Shown here in pieces: positions 21,461 to 31,089 of a stretch of 64,000 bases of DNA. Within the stretch, counting starts at the first letter, position 1. The number at the start of each line of letters is the position of its first letter. Under the pieces are notes generated by a model. It saw only the letters and a program-made list of their open reading frames with translations. It did no database searches and was not told the origin of the DNA. The position numbers and the translations under genes were made by a program. The DNA is from JAHEKO01 sp965212505 (GTDB lineage Bacteria > Acidobacteriota > Thermoanaerobaculia > Multivoradales > JAHEKO01), in contig OZ243123.1 of assembly GCA_965212505.1 (NCBI GenBank), forward strand, positions 5,022,001 through 5,086,000. The letters run 5' to 3'.

Positions 21461-21915
21461 GTGACTTGATGGACCTCTACCAGGAGATCATCCTGGATCA
21501 CAATCGCCAGCCGAGGAACTTTGGCGAGATCTCCGAAGCGGACCACTCTGCGCGCGGTCACAATCCGCTCTGCGGTGACCAACTGAACGTCTACGCGATG
21601 CTCGACGAAGGGCGCATCGTCGATGTGCGCTTCGACGGTTCGGGCTGCGCCATCTCGAAAGCGTCGGCTTCGCTAATGACCGAGGCGGTCAAGGGCAAGA
21701 CCCTCGAAGAGGCCAAGACACTCTTCGAAGGGTTCCACGAGCTGCTGACCGGCGATCCGAGCGTGCGAGGCGAGGCCTCGGCCGATCTCGGGAAGCTGGC
21801 CGTCTTCGAGGGAGTGCGCGAGTTCCCGGTACGGGTGAAGTGTGCGACCCTGGCTTGGCATACACTCCAAGCAGCTCTCTCAGGCGACACCGAGAAGGTC
21901 TCGACAGAGTCGTGA
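21457..21915 (+). CDS. sufU: SufU-type zinc-dependent sulfurtransferase
   Basis: A 152-residue IscU-fold protein of the SufU class. The Zn/sulfur site is NPLCGDQL, GSGCAISKAS and the C-terminal VKCATLAW; it has the longer insertion before the third Cys (GFHELLTGDPSVRGEAS region) that separates SufU from IscU. It accepts sulfur from SufS Cys379 and delivers it to SufB. It is the last gene of the operon and overlaps sufS by 4 bases. No SufT or SufE gene is adjacent. Confidence 0.95.
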   Translation: MSDLMDLYQEIILDHNRQPRNFGEISEADHSARGHNPLCGDQLNVYAMLDEGRIVDVRFDGSGCAISKASASLMTEAVKGKTLEEAKTLFEGFHELLTGDPSVRGEASADLGKLAVFEGVREFPVRVKCATLAWHTLQAALSGDTEKVSTES

Positions 21916-21946
21916 CGAAGTCCGGGTGACGCCTCCTTCCAGCACC

Positions 21947-23761
21947 ATGCACAAGTCGTCCACCCGAAGCGTCCGTTCACACGAGTACCGTCAGAAGGGG
22001 TGGACTCTCACCGAGTTGCTGGTGTCCGGCGATGACGCCGTCGTCAACGAGCGACTCGAAGCTCTCGAGACGAAGGTCGCCGAACTCGAGAGTTGGCGCG
22101 ATCGCCTCTCGCCCGAGCTCTCGGGTGAAGAGTTCAAGGTGCTCCTCGAGCTCTACGAGGACGTGGTCGAGCGACTGTACGTCCTGTCGGCCTACGGCCA
22201 ACTCTGGTTTTCGGAAGACACACAGTCCGAGGCGGCGCTCACCTATCGCAACCGGGTGGAGCACGCGACCACAGGCCTGCAGAACCGGATTCTCTTCCTG
22301 AACCTCTGGTGGAAGAGCCTCGAGGACGAGGACGCCGATCGCCTGCTAGAAGATCTCGGCGACCATCCCGACTTCGAGCACTTCCTGCGCGATTCCCGGC
22401 GCTTCCGGCCGTACACACTCGAAGAGGCGCCGGAGCAGATCCTCAACCTGAAGAACGCCAACGGCATCGAGGCGGTGCTGACGCTCTACTCGATGCTCAC
22501 CAACCGGCTCGAGTTCAAGCTCGAAGTGGACGGCGAGACGCAGTTGTTCACCCGCGATCAGGTGAACGGCTTCGCCTTTTCGCCTGACGCCGACCTGCGC
22601 CGGCGGGCGTACGACGAATTCTTCAGGGTCTACTCGGGCGAGGCGAAGATCCTCAGCCAGATTTACGTACACCGGGTGCGCGACTGGGGCGCTGAGAACC
22701 GCGAGCTGCGCGGCTTCTCGAGCGCTCTTTCGGTGCGAAACATGGCCAACGACCTCCCCGACACGGCGGTCGAGACGCTGCTCGACATTATCGCCGAGCG
22801 CGCGCCGGTCTTCGGGCGCTACTTCCGACTCAAGGCCGGCTGGATCGGCAAGGACGAGGAAGCCCTGAGCCGCTACGACCTCTACGCCCCGCTCGCCGGA
22901 GCGGAGCGCCGAATCGAGTATGCGGACGCGGTTGGCACCGTGCTCGACACGCTCTACGACTTCAATGACGACTTCGGTCGACTCGCCGAGCGCGTCTTCC
23001 AAGACGACCACGTCGACAGCGAGGTGCGGAAGGGCAAGCGCGGCGGGGCCTTCTGCGCGACCGTATTGCCGTCGCAGACGCCCTGGCTGTTGGCGAACTT
23101 CAACGGCCGTGTGCGCGATGTCGCGACCCTCGCCCACGAGCTCGGCCACGCCGTGCACAGTCTGCTCGCCAACGATCACTCGGTACTCACCCAGCACGCC
23201 ACACTACCGCTGGCCGAGACGGCGTCGGTCTTCTCCGAGATTCTCCTTACCGATCGACTCCTCAAGGAGGAGTCCGACCCGGCGGTGCGCCGCGAGCTCC
23301 TCGCCTCCGCGCTCGACGACGCCTACGCTACGGTCATCCGTCAAGCGTGCTTCGTCCGCTTCGAGGCCCAGGCGCACGAAGCCATCTTGGCCGGCAAGTC
23401 GCCCGAGGACTTGAGCGAGATCTATCTCGGCATCGTGCGCGGTCACTTTGGCGACGCGGTCGAGGTGCCCGACGCGTTCCGTTGGGAGTGGGTGACGATT
23501 CCGCACATCTACCACTCGCCGTTCTACTGCTACGCGTACAGCTTCGGTCAGCTGCTGGTGTTGGCGCTCTACCGTCGCTTCCAGGAGCTCGGCGAGAGCT
23601 TCGTGCCCGGCTATCTGCGCATGCTCGCTCATGGCGGCTCGGCGCGACCTGAAGAGATCCTCGCCGAGGCCGACATCGACATCTCCGACCCCGACTTCTG
23701 GCGAGCCGGATTCGCGGTGGTGGAAGGAATGATCGACGAGCTCGAAGAGCTCGACGGTTAG
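21947..23761 (+). CDS. M3-family oligoendopeptidase (PepF-like)
   Basis: A 604-residue zinc metallopeptidase with the HELGH motif (LAHELGHAVHSLL), the third zinc ligand in the following AETASVFSE helix, and the late IPHIYHSPFYCYAYSFG substrate-binding segment seen in M3B oligoendopeptidases. It has no signal peptide, so it likely degrades peptides in the cytosol. The start is uncertain: the ATG at 21947 has no clear ribosome site and a GTG at 21926 is possible; anything earlier overlaps sufU. It may be read through from the suf operon. Confidence 0.93.
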   Translation: MHKSSTRSVRSHEYRQKGWTLTELLVSGDDAVVNERLEALETKVAELESWRDRLSPELSGEEFKVLLELYEDVVERLYVLSAYGQLWFSEDTQSEAALTYRNRVEHATTGLQNRILFLNLWWKSLEDEDADRLLEDLGDHPDFEHFLRDSRRFRPYTLEEAPEQILNLKNANGIEAVLTLYSMLTNRLEFKLEVDGETQLFTRDQVNGFAFSPDADLRRRAYDEFFRVYSGEAKILSQIYVHRVRDWGAENRELRGFSSALSVRNMANDLPDTAVETLLDIIAERAPVFGRYFRLKAGWIGKDEEALSRYDLYAPLAGAERRIEYADAVGTVLDTLYDFNDDFGRLAERVFQDDHVDSEVRKGKRGGAFCATVLPSQTPWLLANFNGRVRDVATLAHELGHAVHSLLANDHSVLTQHATLPLAETASVFSEILLTDRLLKEESDPAVRRELLASALDDAYATVIRQACFVRFEAQAHEAILAGKSPEDLSEIYLGIVRGHFGDAVEVPDAFRWEWVTIPHIYHSPFYCYAYSFGQLLVLALYRRFQELGESFVPGYLRMLAHGGSARPEEILAEADIDISDPDFWRAGFAVVEGMIDELEELDG

Positions 23762-23856
23762 GTCGTCGCGGCACCTTCCCCTAGGCCGAGCCTCGTTTGA
23801 CAGCCGGGGCGGGCCGATCGATACTCCTCGGGCGTCACTTCCAAAGGAGTCACAAC

Positions 23857-24645
23857 ATGCGAAGGAAGTTCGATTGGCTGCTGGTCCCAGCCTTCGCCCT
23901 CTGTCTTTCCGGCTGTTTCGACATCGAACAGGGTGTACGCCTGAATCGAGATCTTTCGGGCATCACCACCTTCAACTTCGTTGTCGACATGGAGCCGATG
24001 GTGTTGATCACGGCGGCCATGGGCAAAGCCTTCTCCGGCGACGAGAGCCCGCTCACCGCCGAGGAGATCGAAGTGGCGCGTGCCGAGTTCCTGGCAGAGC
24101 GGGAGGCCGAAGATGGCGACGACCTTTCGTTCGATCGTGCCGACGCCGAGGAGCGCCTGCCCGAAGGCGTCCGACTGATGTCATACGAACCGATCGAGGG
24201 CGAGCTACGCTTCGGCGGCAAGATGAAGCTGGCCTTCGATCACTACTCGAAGCTTCAGCAGATCGATTTCGGGAAGAGCGACGATGAGGAGGTCGCCATG
24301 GGCCCGGGGAAACCCTCGGCGCTCGAGCAACCCTTTGCAGGCCTCGAGTTCATCGACGAAGGCGACACGATGCTCGTCGTCTCTCCGGCCAGGAATCCGC
24401 TGGACGAGTTGGAAGAGGACAACCCGATGGCGGGCGAGGACATGGGAGAGCTCGGGGAGATGATGAAGAGCTCGTTCGAGAGTCTACGACTGGCGACGCA
24501 CCTCACGCTGCCGTTCGAGATCGTCGAGCACAACGCGACGCGGGTCGAGGGCGACACCCTGTGGTGGGAGTACGATCTCGCGTCCTTCGAGACGATGACC
24601 CCCGAAGAGCTCGCCGAGGGCATTCGGGTGCGCTTTAAGAAGTAG
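23857..24645 (+). CDS. Lipoprotein of unknown function
   Basis: A 262-residue protein with a type II signal peptide and lipobox (ALCLSGC, Cys near residue 20). The mature part begins FDIEQGVRLNRDLSG, a start seen in other uncharacterised bacterial lipoproteins, and contains an acidic middle region (residues ~70-110 and ~185-215). No enzyme motif is visible. The ATG at 23857 is preceded by AAAGGAG, which overrides an open upstream frame. It converges on, and overlaps by 11 bases, the TPR gene on the minus strand. Confidence 0.8.
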   Translation: MRRKFDWLLVPAFALCLSGCFDIEQGVRLNRDLSGITTFNFVVDMEPMVLITAAMGKAFSGDESPLTAEEIEVARAEFLAEREAEDGDDLSFDRADAEERLPEGVRLMSYEPIEGELRFGGKMKLAFDHYSKLQQIDFGKSDDEEVAMGPGKPSALEQPFAGLEFIDEGDTMLVVSPARNPLDELEEDNPMAGEDMGELGEMMKSSFESLRLATHLTLPFEIVEHNATRVEGDTLWWEYDLASFETMTPEELAEGIRVRFKK

Positions 24646-26272
24646 AACGAGACTCCAGGAAGTGTTGCGCCTCGACCGCCGCGGGATGGTCGGCAGCGAT
24701 CTTGGCGCCGTCGATCAAGTCACGGTAGAACGAGGCGGCGAGCTCCTTCTCCCCGGACCGCCGAGCCGCTCGAGCTGCCCCGATGAGACTGTTCAGTCGC
24801 TGCGGGTAGAGCTCGAGTGATCGCCGGTACGCGCCGAGTGCTTCCTTCGGCTGTTGTTGCGCGAGTAGAAGATCGCCGAGGAGCTCTTGGGCTGGCAGGG
24901 TCGGGCCAGGTGTCACCGCGTGTTTTGGTGTCGAGGTTTCGATCTCAGAGGCCTGTTTCAGAAGCCGGATGCTGGCAACTCTGTCTTCGTCGACGTGAGC
25001 GCTCCAGGCGAGGAGCTCGAGCTCGAGTACGCGGATGTTGCGAGTGAAGAGCTGCTCACCGCTGGCTTCCGAGGCTGAGCTCAGCTCGCCGAGTCTCTCA
25101 GCCGCGCGCCGGGCTGTTTCGACCTCTCCAAGGTGTGCGGCACCGAGCCCACGAGCAAACCAGGAGATCGCTTCAGGCCACTTGAAGCGCTCCCAGGCGA
25201 GGCTCTCGGGCTGCGCCGGTCGAATGGCGGCGGCGCGCTCCCAGTCCTGTCGCTCGAGTGCGTAGCGAGCTTCGGTCGAGGCGAGATGGAAAGCCGTCTT
25301 GAAGCTCGGCTGGAGTGGTGTGGCACTCCTCAGGTGCTCGATGGCCTCGGCGGCCTGCCCCTCCGATCCCTTCTGAAGGTAGGCGTAGACGAGGTACTCG
25401 ATCGCGTGAGGGTACTCGTCGGAGACCAGTTCGCCAGCCTCGCCGGCGGGGTGCGCCAGGGCGGCCTCTGCGGCTCTGAGGTTGCCGCGAATGACCGCGT
25501 CCCAGTCGCCGACCCGCGTGTAGATGTGAGTCGGCATGTGCAGCGCGTGGGGATTGTTCGGCGCGATCGCCTCGTATTTCTGGACGACCTCCATCGACTC
25601 GTGTTCCCGGCTGGGCGTGTCGTTGGCGTGAACCATGTAGTGCATTGCCCCGGGGTGATCCGGATTCTGCTCGAGGATCTCGAGCAGAATCGCAGCGACG
25701 CGTTCGGCGTGCTGGAGGGACACCTCGCCGGCAGGAGCGACGGCGAGGTGCGCGAGTGCGTAGAAGGCGGCGGCCTCCATGTCGTCGGGGAACGCGATGT
25801 GGAGGCGTTCCAAGGCCGCTTCCCAGTTGCGTATGCGGAGCCAGTAGTCTGTCGAGTCGGGGTTGCTGAAGAACGCTTCAACGGTGTTCAGGAACATTCG
25901 CTCCCGTTCGGTGGCCGGCTCGAGCGAACGGCCGAGCTCGACAGCGCCCCATCCGTGTGCAAGCTCCTCCGGCCCCGGCCGAGTGGGCCAGCTGGGTTGG
26001 AAGAGCGTCATGGCGATTCCCCACTGGGCCATGGCGCAGTTGGGGTCTGTGCGCGCCACCTCCTCGAACGCCTTCCGAGCTTGGGGATAGGTCATGTGGT
26101 GCAAGAGCGCGACGGCGCGGTTGAAAGTGGCCTGCGCCTGCGGGGAACAGGAGACCGGAAAGTGAAGCGCTCCGAGTCTCTCTCCGGCTTCGTGGTGTCC
26201 GCGAGGTTCCTCGGAAGCAACACCGACAGCTGCCCACGCAGAGACCGCGAGTAGAGTCCAAAGCAAGCGCAC
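24635..26272 (-). CDS. Secreted tetratricopeptide repeat protein
   Basis: A 545-residue exported protein: signal peptide VRLLWTLLAVSAWAAVGVA, then at least six TPR-like helical pairs (for example YPQARKAFEEVARTDPNCAMAQ and EALGAYRRSLELYPQRLNSL). Two characteristic segments, GAMHYMVHANDTPSRE and NNPHALHMPTHIYTRVGDW, mark it as a member of a widespread uncharacterised TPR family with conserved histidines. I choose the GTG at 26272 because GGGAGG lies 6 nt upstream; an in-frame ATG at 26308 has no ribosome site. It lies just downstream of the winged-helix/TPR regulator on the same strand, which may control it. Confidence 0.85.
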   Translation of the reverse strand: MRLLWTLLAVSAWAAVGVASEEPRGHHEAGERLGALHFPVSCSPQAQATFNRAVALLHHMTYPQARKAFEEVARTDPNCAMAQWGIAMTLFQPSWPTRPGPEELAHGWGAVELGRSLEPATERERMFLNTVEAFFSNPDSTDYWLRIRNWEAALERLHIAFPDDMEAAAFYALAHLAVAPAGEVSLQHAERVAAILLEILEQNPDHPGAMHYMVHANDTPSREHESMEVVQKYEAIAPNNPHALHMPTHIYTRVGDWDAVIRGNLRAAEAALAHPAGEAGELVSDEYPHAIEYLVYAYLQKGSEGQAAEAIEHLRSATPLQPSFKTAFHLASTEARYALERQDWERAAAIRPAQPESLAWERFKWPEAISWFARGLGAAHLGEVETARRAAERLGELSSASEASGEQLFTRNIRVLELELLAWSAHVDEDRVASIRLLKQASEIETSTPKHAVTPGPTLPAQELLGDLLLAQQQPKEALGAYRRSLELYPQRLNSLIGAARAARRSGEKELAASFYRDLIDGAKIAADHPAAVEAQHFLESRSTS

Positions 26273-26368
26273 GAGGTGCCTCCCTTCAAGGGCGTGCCGG
26301 CGCGCCACGCTCCTGCGACCCGCTCGAGATGCCGTTTGAGCGAGCTTCGCCGATCAGGGTCGTCGTGT

Positions 26369-28261
26369 CTACCCGGTCGAAGGCCGCTCGCGAGACGGGG
26401 GCGTGGGTATTTGAGGGAGCAGATCTTGGTTGCGCAGTCGGTCGAATCGCGGGTCGACCTCTAAGAAGAGCACCCACCCGTTCCGCTCTTCGACGGCCCG
26501 CTCCAGCCACCCAGTCGCTCCGTCTCGATCGCCGGTTCGGAGCAGTCCCAACGCCATCGCGATGGGATCAGTGATCTCCTCGGCCGCCTCCAACTGCTCC
26601 AGGTGGTAATCGAAGATCGCCTGGATTGCGCTCTCGGGGTAGAGCGAGGCGAACTGCTCCAATCGCTCGCTCGGTGCGCCCTGCTGTCGCAATCGGAGCA
26701 TCTCGACCTCGAGCGCCTCCTTCGATTGGCCCTGGACGTAGTGGGCCTCGAAGAGGCAGAGCGACGCCCAGCCGTAGCCCTCTTTGATCGCCAGCGTCCG
26801 GCGGCACTCGGTGACCGCCTCTTCGTAACGATCGGCGAAGATGAGGTACCAACCGAGGTCGGAGAGCACGCTTAGCGCCCGCGGATCGAGCTCGACGGCG
26901 CGCCGCATCGATGCGACGGCGTCGTCGGTTCGTCCGAGAGCCGCGAGCGCACCGGCGCGCCAATGATGGGCCATGGCGAGATTGGGGTTGAGCTCGAGCG
27001 CTCGAGCGAAGGAGGCCTCGGCGCGTTCGACGTCGAAGTCGCGATACAGGCGCACAAAGGCGAGCGCGTTGTGGGCTTCGGCCGACTCCGGGTCGAGCTC
27101 GAGCGCTCTCTCGGCGGCGGCGCGAGCCTGGGGGAAGCGTTCCGCCGGGGCGGACTCGTCGAAGGCCAGCAGATTGTGGGCGTCGGCCAGCCCTGCCCAG
27201 GCGAGGGCGTAGGTCGGCTCGAGCTCCACGGCTCGCTGGAGATGTTCGAGGGCGGCTCGGTAGCCGTCCCCCTCGAAGCGATTCCATTCGTAGCGACCCT
27301 GAAGGTAGGCGTCGAACGCCTCGGCGTTGCGAACCGGCGGCGGGACGCTCGGAGCGGGCTCGTTCGGGAGCAACGTCGCGGCGAGAGCCTGTGCGGCGCG
27401 CGCCGCGAGGTCGACCTGCACCTCGAGGAGGTCGTCGGTCGCCTCTTCGAAGGTGGTCGACCAGAGCTGCGTCTGATCGGACGGGCGGACGAGTTGGACG
27501 ATCATCCGAACGCGTCCGTCGGCGCGACGCAAGCTGCCCTCGACCAGGAGGTCGGCGCCCAACTCCCGCGCGACTTCGTCCGCGCGTTTGTCGGTGTCCT
27601 TGTAGCTCATCGCCGACATGCGTGCGATCACGCCGATCCGATCCGGTCGCAGTCTCCCGAGCTCGGCGATCAGCTCTTCGGTGAGGCCGTCGCTCAGGTA
27701 GCTCGCGCCCGGCTCCGGGCTCAGATCGGTGAACGGCAGGACGGCGACCAGTTGGCGTGAGGTCGGAGCGGGGGTGGGAGCCGACTTGGGGAGGAGCGCC
27801 CAACCGGCGGCCAGAGCGAGCCCAGTGCCGAGCCCGACGATGAGGGCTCGCAAGGGCCTCCGACCCGCCGCCGGTGCAGTCTCTCCGCCGCCTTCGACCG
27901 GAGCGATGAATCGGTAGCCGCGCTTGGGCACCGTCTCGATGAAGCGCGGGCTGGCCGCGGCGTCGCCCAGGACGGAACGCAGGTTCGTGGCGGCGGTGTT
28001 CAGGTTGCGCTCGAAGTCGACGTGCACACCGGGCGGCCAGAGTCGCTCCTGGAGTTCCTCGCGGAGGACGACATCGCCCGGACGATCGAGGAGTGCGAGC
28101 AGTAGTTGGAGCGGCTTCTCACCCAGGGCGACTCGCCGACCCTGCCGGCGGAGCTCGCCGGAGCGTCGATCGAGTTCGAAGATGCCGAAGCGCACAACAC
28201 GAGGCTTCGACCGCCCTTCTCGATCGGGCTTCCGAGAGCTCGCCTGAGGCTCCGCCGACAT
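26369..28261 (-). CDS. Winged-helix/TPR transcriptional regulator (CadC/ToxR-like DNA-binding domain)
   Basis: A 630-residue protein. Residues ~22-120 are an OmpR/CadC-type winged helix (FGIFELDRRSGELRRQG, LREELQERLWP, ETVPKRGYRFIAP). A single membrane helix follows at ~135-155, then a domain like the TolB/FlgO-type N-terminal region (VAVLPFTDLSPEPGASYLSDGLTEELI, residues ~170-290) and about six TPRs to the C-terminus. This layout is very common in Acidobacteriota. It likely binds DNA while anchored in the inner membrane and senses a periplasmic signal through the TPRs. A TAGACT box lies exactly 6 nt before the ATG, with no ribosome site. Confidence 0.9.
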   Translation of the reverse strand: MSAEPQASSRKPDREGRSKPRVVRFGIFELDRRSGELRRQGRRVALGEKPLQLLLALLDRPGDVVLREELQERLWPPGVHVDFERNLNTAATNLRSVLGDAAASPRFIETVPKRGYRFIAPVEGGGETAPAAGRRPLRALIVGLGTGLALAAGWALLPKSAPTPAPTSRQLVAVLPFTDLSPEPGASYLSDGLTEELIAELGRLRPDRIGVIARMSAMSYKDTDKRADEVARELGADLLVEGSLRRADGRVRMIVQLVRPSDQTQLWSTTFEEATDDLLEVQVDLAARAAQALAATLLPNEPAPSVPPPVRNAEAFDAYLQGRYEWNRFEGDGYRAALEHLQRAVELEPTYALAWAGLADAHNLLAFDESAPAERFPQARAAAERALELDPESAEAHNALAFVRLYRDFDVERAEASFARALELNPNLAMAHHWRAGALAALGRTDDAVASMRRAVELDPRALSVLSDLGWYLIFADRYEEAVTECRRTLAIKEGYGWASLCLFEAHYVQGQSKEALEVEMLRLRQQGAPSERLEQFASLYPESAIQAIFDYHLEQLEAAEEITDPIAMALGLLRTGDRDGATGWLERAVEERNGWVLFLEVDPRFDRLRNQDLLPQIPTPPSRERPSTG

Positions 28262-28267
28262 GAACTC

Positions 28268-28273
28268 AGTCTA
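28268..28273 (-). promoter_or_regulatory. Candidate leaderless promoter -10 (extended TGCTAGACT)
   Basis: TGC followed by TAGACT, then six bases, then the regulator's ATG. The transcript would begin at or next to the start codon. No -35 box is seen, which an extended TGn -10 can tolerate. Confidence 0.45.
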
Positions 28274-28449
28274 GCAGCGGGAACCGGCTCGGCGGCTTCC
28301 TGGAGGCGTTTACATGGACTCCTATCTGTTTGAAAAGTAAGAGCTTGTGCATTGTTGTCGAATTCGCTTGGGATTGTCGACGGAACGTCTTCCCACCCGG
28401 GGCCGTCGCGCCTACGTTGGCGCTCGGACCGGACAGAAAAGGAGACCAC

Positions 28450-30618
28450 ATGAAGTCAGTCCAACTCGTCGTTTCACTCGCTCTCGTGAGCCTGGCGCTA
28501 CGCCCGTCCGCGGGGACCGCGGAGAGCCTTCGCCATCCGTACCCGAAGACCGAGCGCGGTTCGCAGGTCGATCGCTACCACGGCGTCGAGGTAGAGGACC
28601 CGTACCGTTGGCTCGAGGAGCTCGAAGCGCCGGCGGTTCGCACCTGGGCCGAGCGGCAGGATCGCCTCACCCAGACGTTTGTTCACGGCAGTGCGGGGCG
28701 ACAACGCCTCGGCGAGCGGATCGCCAAGCTCGGCGATACGGGAGAGCTCTATGGAACGCCGCGCCTTGGAGGCGGGCGATACGTCTACATGGTCGGCGCG
28801 CCCGGCTGGGGGCCGTCGGTCTTCCGAATGCGTACCGGCCTCCGGGGAGAGGAGACCCTGCTGCACGATCCCAACCCGGGCCTCGAAGACGACCAGACGG
28901 TCAGCGGCGACACCCTGAGTCCGGGCGGTGGCTATCTCGGCTACCGCGTGTCACGGAGTCAGTCGCGCTGGGGAGAGCTGCGTCTCGTTCGGGTGCCGAG
29001 CGGGGAGCGAGGTGACCTGCTGACCGGTGTGACGACAGCCAGCGTCGCCTGGATGCCCGACGATTCGGGCTTCTTCTACGTTCACTACGGAGACAGCGAG
29101 GAGCTCCGAACGGGCACAGCCGAGCCGACACCCTCGGTGCGCTTCCACAAGATGGGCGAGCCGCAGAGCCGCGATCGCACGATCGTCGAGCCGCCAGAGG
29201 ATTTCAGCCTGACCTACCGGGTTCGGGTTGTCGGCGATCGCCCGCACCTCGTGGTCTCGATCTTCGAGGGCACGCTGGCCGCCAACCGATTGCTGGTTGC
29301 CGATCTCGGAGCCAACGCTGGAGCGATCGAACTCCGCGAGCTGACGACTGATGGTTCCGGCATCTACACGGTGCTCGGCGGAGCTGATGACGAGCTCTAC
29401 GTCTTTTCGAACGCGGGCGCGCCGAACGGACGCATTCTCGCGGTCGACCTCGGGCAATCCCAGCCGCCAAGGTGGCGGGAGGTCGTCGCCGAGGGCGAGT
29501 CGACGATCGCCGGCTCGAGCACCGCGGGAGGCAACGCGATCAACATGGTGGGCCGTCACCTGACGCTGGTCTATCGCCGAGCCAACCAGGCGTGGCTTCG
29601 GGTCTACGCGCTCGATGGGCGTCTCGAGCACGAGATCGAACTCGAGGCCGGTTGGATCGGCTCGGGGCTGCAAGCTGGCAAAGAGGAGGTCTGGTACACG
29701 TTCAGCGGCCTACTCGAGCCCCATACGGTCTACCGGCTCGACTTCGCCACCGGTCGGGCGCTGCCCTTCTTTCAGCCCGAGACGCCGATCAAGAGCTCTG
29801 AGTACGTCACCCGCCAGGTGCACTACGAGAGTAAAGACGGTACCTGGGTTCCGCTCTTCGTCGCTCACCGCAAAGGACTCGAGCTCGACGGCTCGGCACC
29901 GCTCTTCATGTACGGCTACGGTTTCGGCGGTTGGGTCGCTGTGCCCTGGTATCAGCCCCACATGATCGCCTGGATGGACATGGGAGGGGTCTACGCGCTG
30001 CCCGGAGTTCGGGGCGGTGGCGAGTACGGCGACTCGTGGGAGCAGGCGGGCATTCGCTTGAACCGCCAGAACGCGATCGACGACTACATCGCGGCCGCCG
30101 AGTGGCTCGTCTCGGAGGGCTACACCTCCAAGGGTAAGGTCGCCGCCAACGGTTGGAGCGCGAGCGGTGCGCTCGCCGCCGCCTCGGTGCTCCAGCGCCC
30201 GGACCTGTTCGGAGCCGGGGTCATCGGCATCCCGTCGCTCGATCTCTTGCGCCACCACCTCTTCACTCCGTTCAAAGGGTGGAGTGGCGGCTTCGGCTCC
30301 TCCGACGACCCCGAGGAGTTTGCGGTTCTGCGGAGCTACTCGCCGTACCACAACATCTCTCCGGACGACTGCCCGCCACCCTTTATCGTCACGGTGGGGG
30401 AGAAGGACGATCGGACCCCACCGATGCACGGCTACAAGTTCGTCGCGCGGCTTCAGGAGCGCGAGTGTGGCGGGCCGGCACTGCTCCACATGATGTGGGA
30501 CACCGGCCACATCTTCGGAACCACGCCCGAACAGTCGAGCAGCGTCTGGGCCGACAAGCTGACGTTCCTCACGCGAGTGCTCGGCCTGGAACGCCAGCGT
30601 ACGCCCGAGGCTCCCTAA
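28450..30618 (+). CDS. Secreted prolyl oligopeptidase family serine peptidase (S9A)
   Basis: A 722-residue protein with signal peptide (SVQLVVSLALVSLALRPSAG) and the S9A N-terminal entry YPKTERG, VEVEDPYRWLEE. A beta-propeller domain (~85-430) precedes an alpha/beta hydrolase domain. The catalytic residues are S570 in NGWSASG, Asp 653/654 in GEKDDRTPP and H687 in DTGHIFG. It should cleave short proline-containing peptides in the periplasm. The ATG at 28450 has AAAAGGAG upstream; the open frame before it (from 28330) is not coding. A 188-base divergent region separates it from the regulator gene. Confidence 0.93.
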   Translation: MKSVQLVVSLALVSLALRPSAGTAESLRHPYPKTERGSQVDRYHGVEVEDPYRWLEELEAPAVRTWAERQDRLTQTFVHGSAGRQRLGERIAKLGDTGELYGTPRLGGGRYVYMVGAPGWGPSVFRMRTGLRGEETLLHDPNPGLEDDQTVSGDTLSPGGGYLGYRVSRSQSRWGELRLVRVPSGERGDLLTGVTTASVAWMPDDSGFFYVHYGDSEELRTGTAEPTPSVRFHKMGEPQSRDRTIVEPPEDFSLTYRVRVVGDRPHLVVSIFEGTLAANRLLVADLGANAGAIELRELTTDGSGIYTVLGGADDELYVFSNAGAPNGRILAVDLGQSQPPRWREVVAEGESTIAGSSTAGGNAINMVGRHLTLVYRRANQAWLRVYALDGRLEHEIELEAGWIGSGLQAGKEEVWYTFSGLLEPHTVYRLDFATGRALPFFQPETPIKSSEYVTRQVHYESKDGTWVPLFVAHRKGLELDGSAPLFMYGYGFGGWVAVPWYQPHMIAWMDMGGVYALPGVRGGGEYGDSWEQAGIRLNRQNAIDDYIAAAEWLVSEGYTSKGKVAANGWSASGALAAASVLQRPDLFGAGVIGIPSLDLLRHHLFTPFKGWSGGFGSSDDPEEFAVLRSYSPYHNISPDDCPPPFIVTVGEKDDRTPPMHGYKFVARLQERECGGPALLHMMWDTGHIFGTTPEQSSSVWADKLTFLTRVLGLERQRTPEAP

Positions 30619-30635
30619 CTCTGAAGCACCTCGTT

Positions 30636-30660
30636 GCCGGCGGCGAACGGCGCCGCCGGC
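30636..30660. terminator. Bidirectional hairpin terminator between convergent genes
   Basis: GCCGGCGGCG and CGCCGCCGGC make a perfect 10-bp GC stem with a 5-nt loop, 18 bases after the peptidase stop and 20 bases from the stop of the facing lipoprotein gene. It lacks a long U-run, so efficiency is uncertain. Confidence 0.65.
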
Positions 30661-30679
30661 GCGAGTCGAGCTGCGCTCC

Positions 30680-31048
30680 TCAGGCGCCCGGTCCGCACCC
30701 GACGTTGAAGAGGGCCGTAACGGCCAGGTCGGGGACGACGGTCAGCACCTGGGGGTTCGCCTCGGGACCACAGTTGGCAGCGACGCCGCTCAACGTCACC
30801 GTGTAGGTGCGATCCGCAATCAGTGAGAAGCGAATCGTCTCGCTGATGCCGATCGATTCGGTGGTGTTGAAGGCCGACCCTTCTACCTGAACGTCGTAGC
30901 CGTTGGGGTCGAGGTCGATTCCGGAAGTGGTGGTGGTCACCACGAGCTCACCGATGCTGATCGAGACGATGTCGTCACCACCGCATCCGAGACCGACCAG
31001 CGATAGCGCCACCGCTGCAGTGCCGACGATTCGGGCCGTCCGATTCAT
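30680..31048 (-). CDS. Small beta-domain lipoprotein
   Basis: A 122-residue lipoprotein (lipobox LVGLGC). The mature part holds one PEGA-like beta domain: TTTTSGIDLDPNGYDVQV near the start and LSGVAANCGPEANPQVLTVV near the end. This pattern is often seen repeated in secreted proteins of Acidobacteriota and Gemmatimonadota. The domain's function is unknown; two cysteines near the end may form a disulfide. Co-directional with the genes to its right but separated by 41 bases from the next. Confidence 0.75.
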   Translation of the reverse strand: MNRTARIVGTAAVALSLVGLGCGGDDIVSISIGELVVTTTTSGIDLDPNGYDVQVEGSAFNTTESIGISETIRFSLIADRTYTVTLSGVAANCGPEANPQVLTVVPDLAVTALFNVGCGPGA

Positions 31049-31089
31049 GGCTCAATCCTGACGCGGCGAAGCGGGAAAGACAATGGGCG

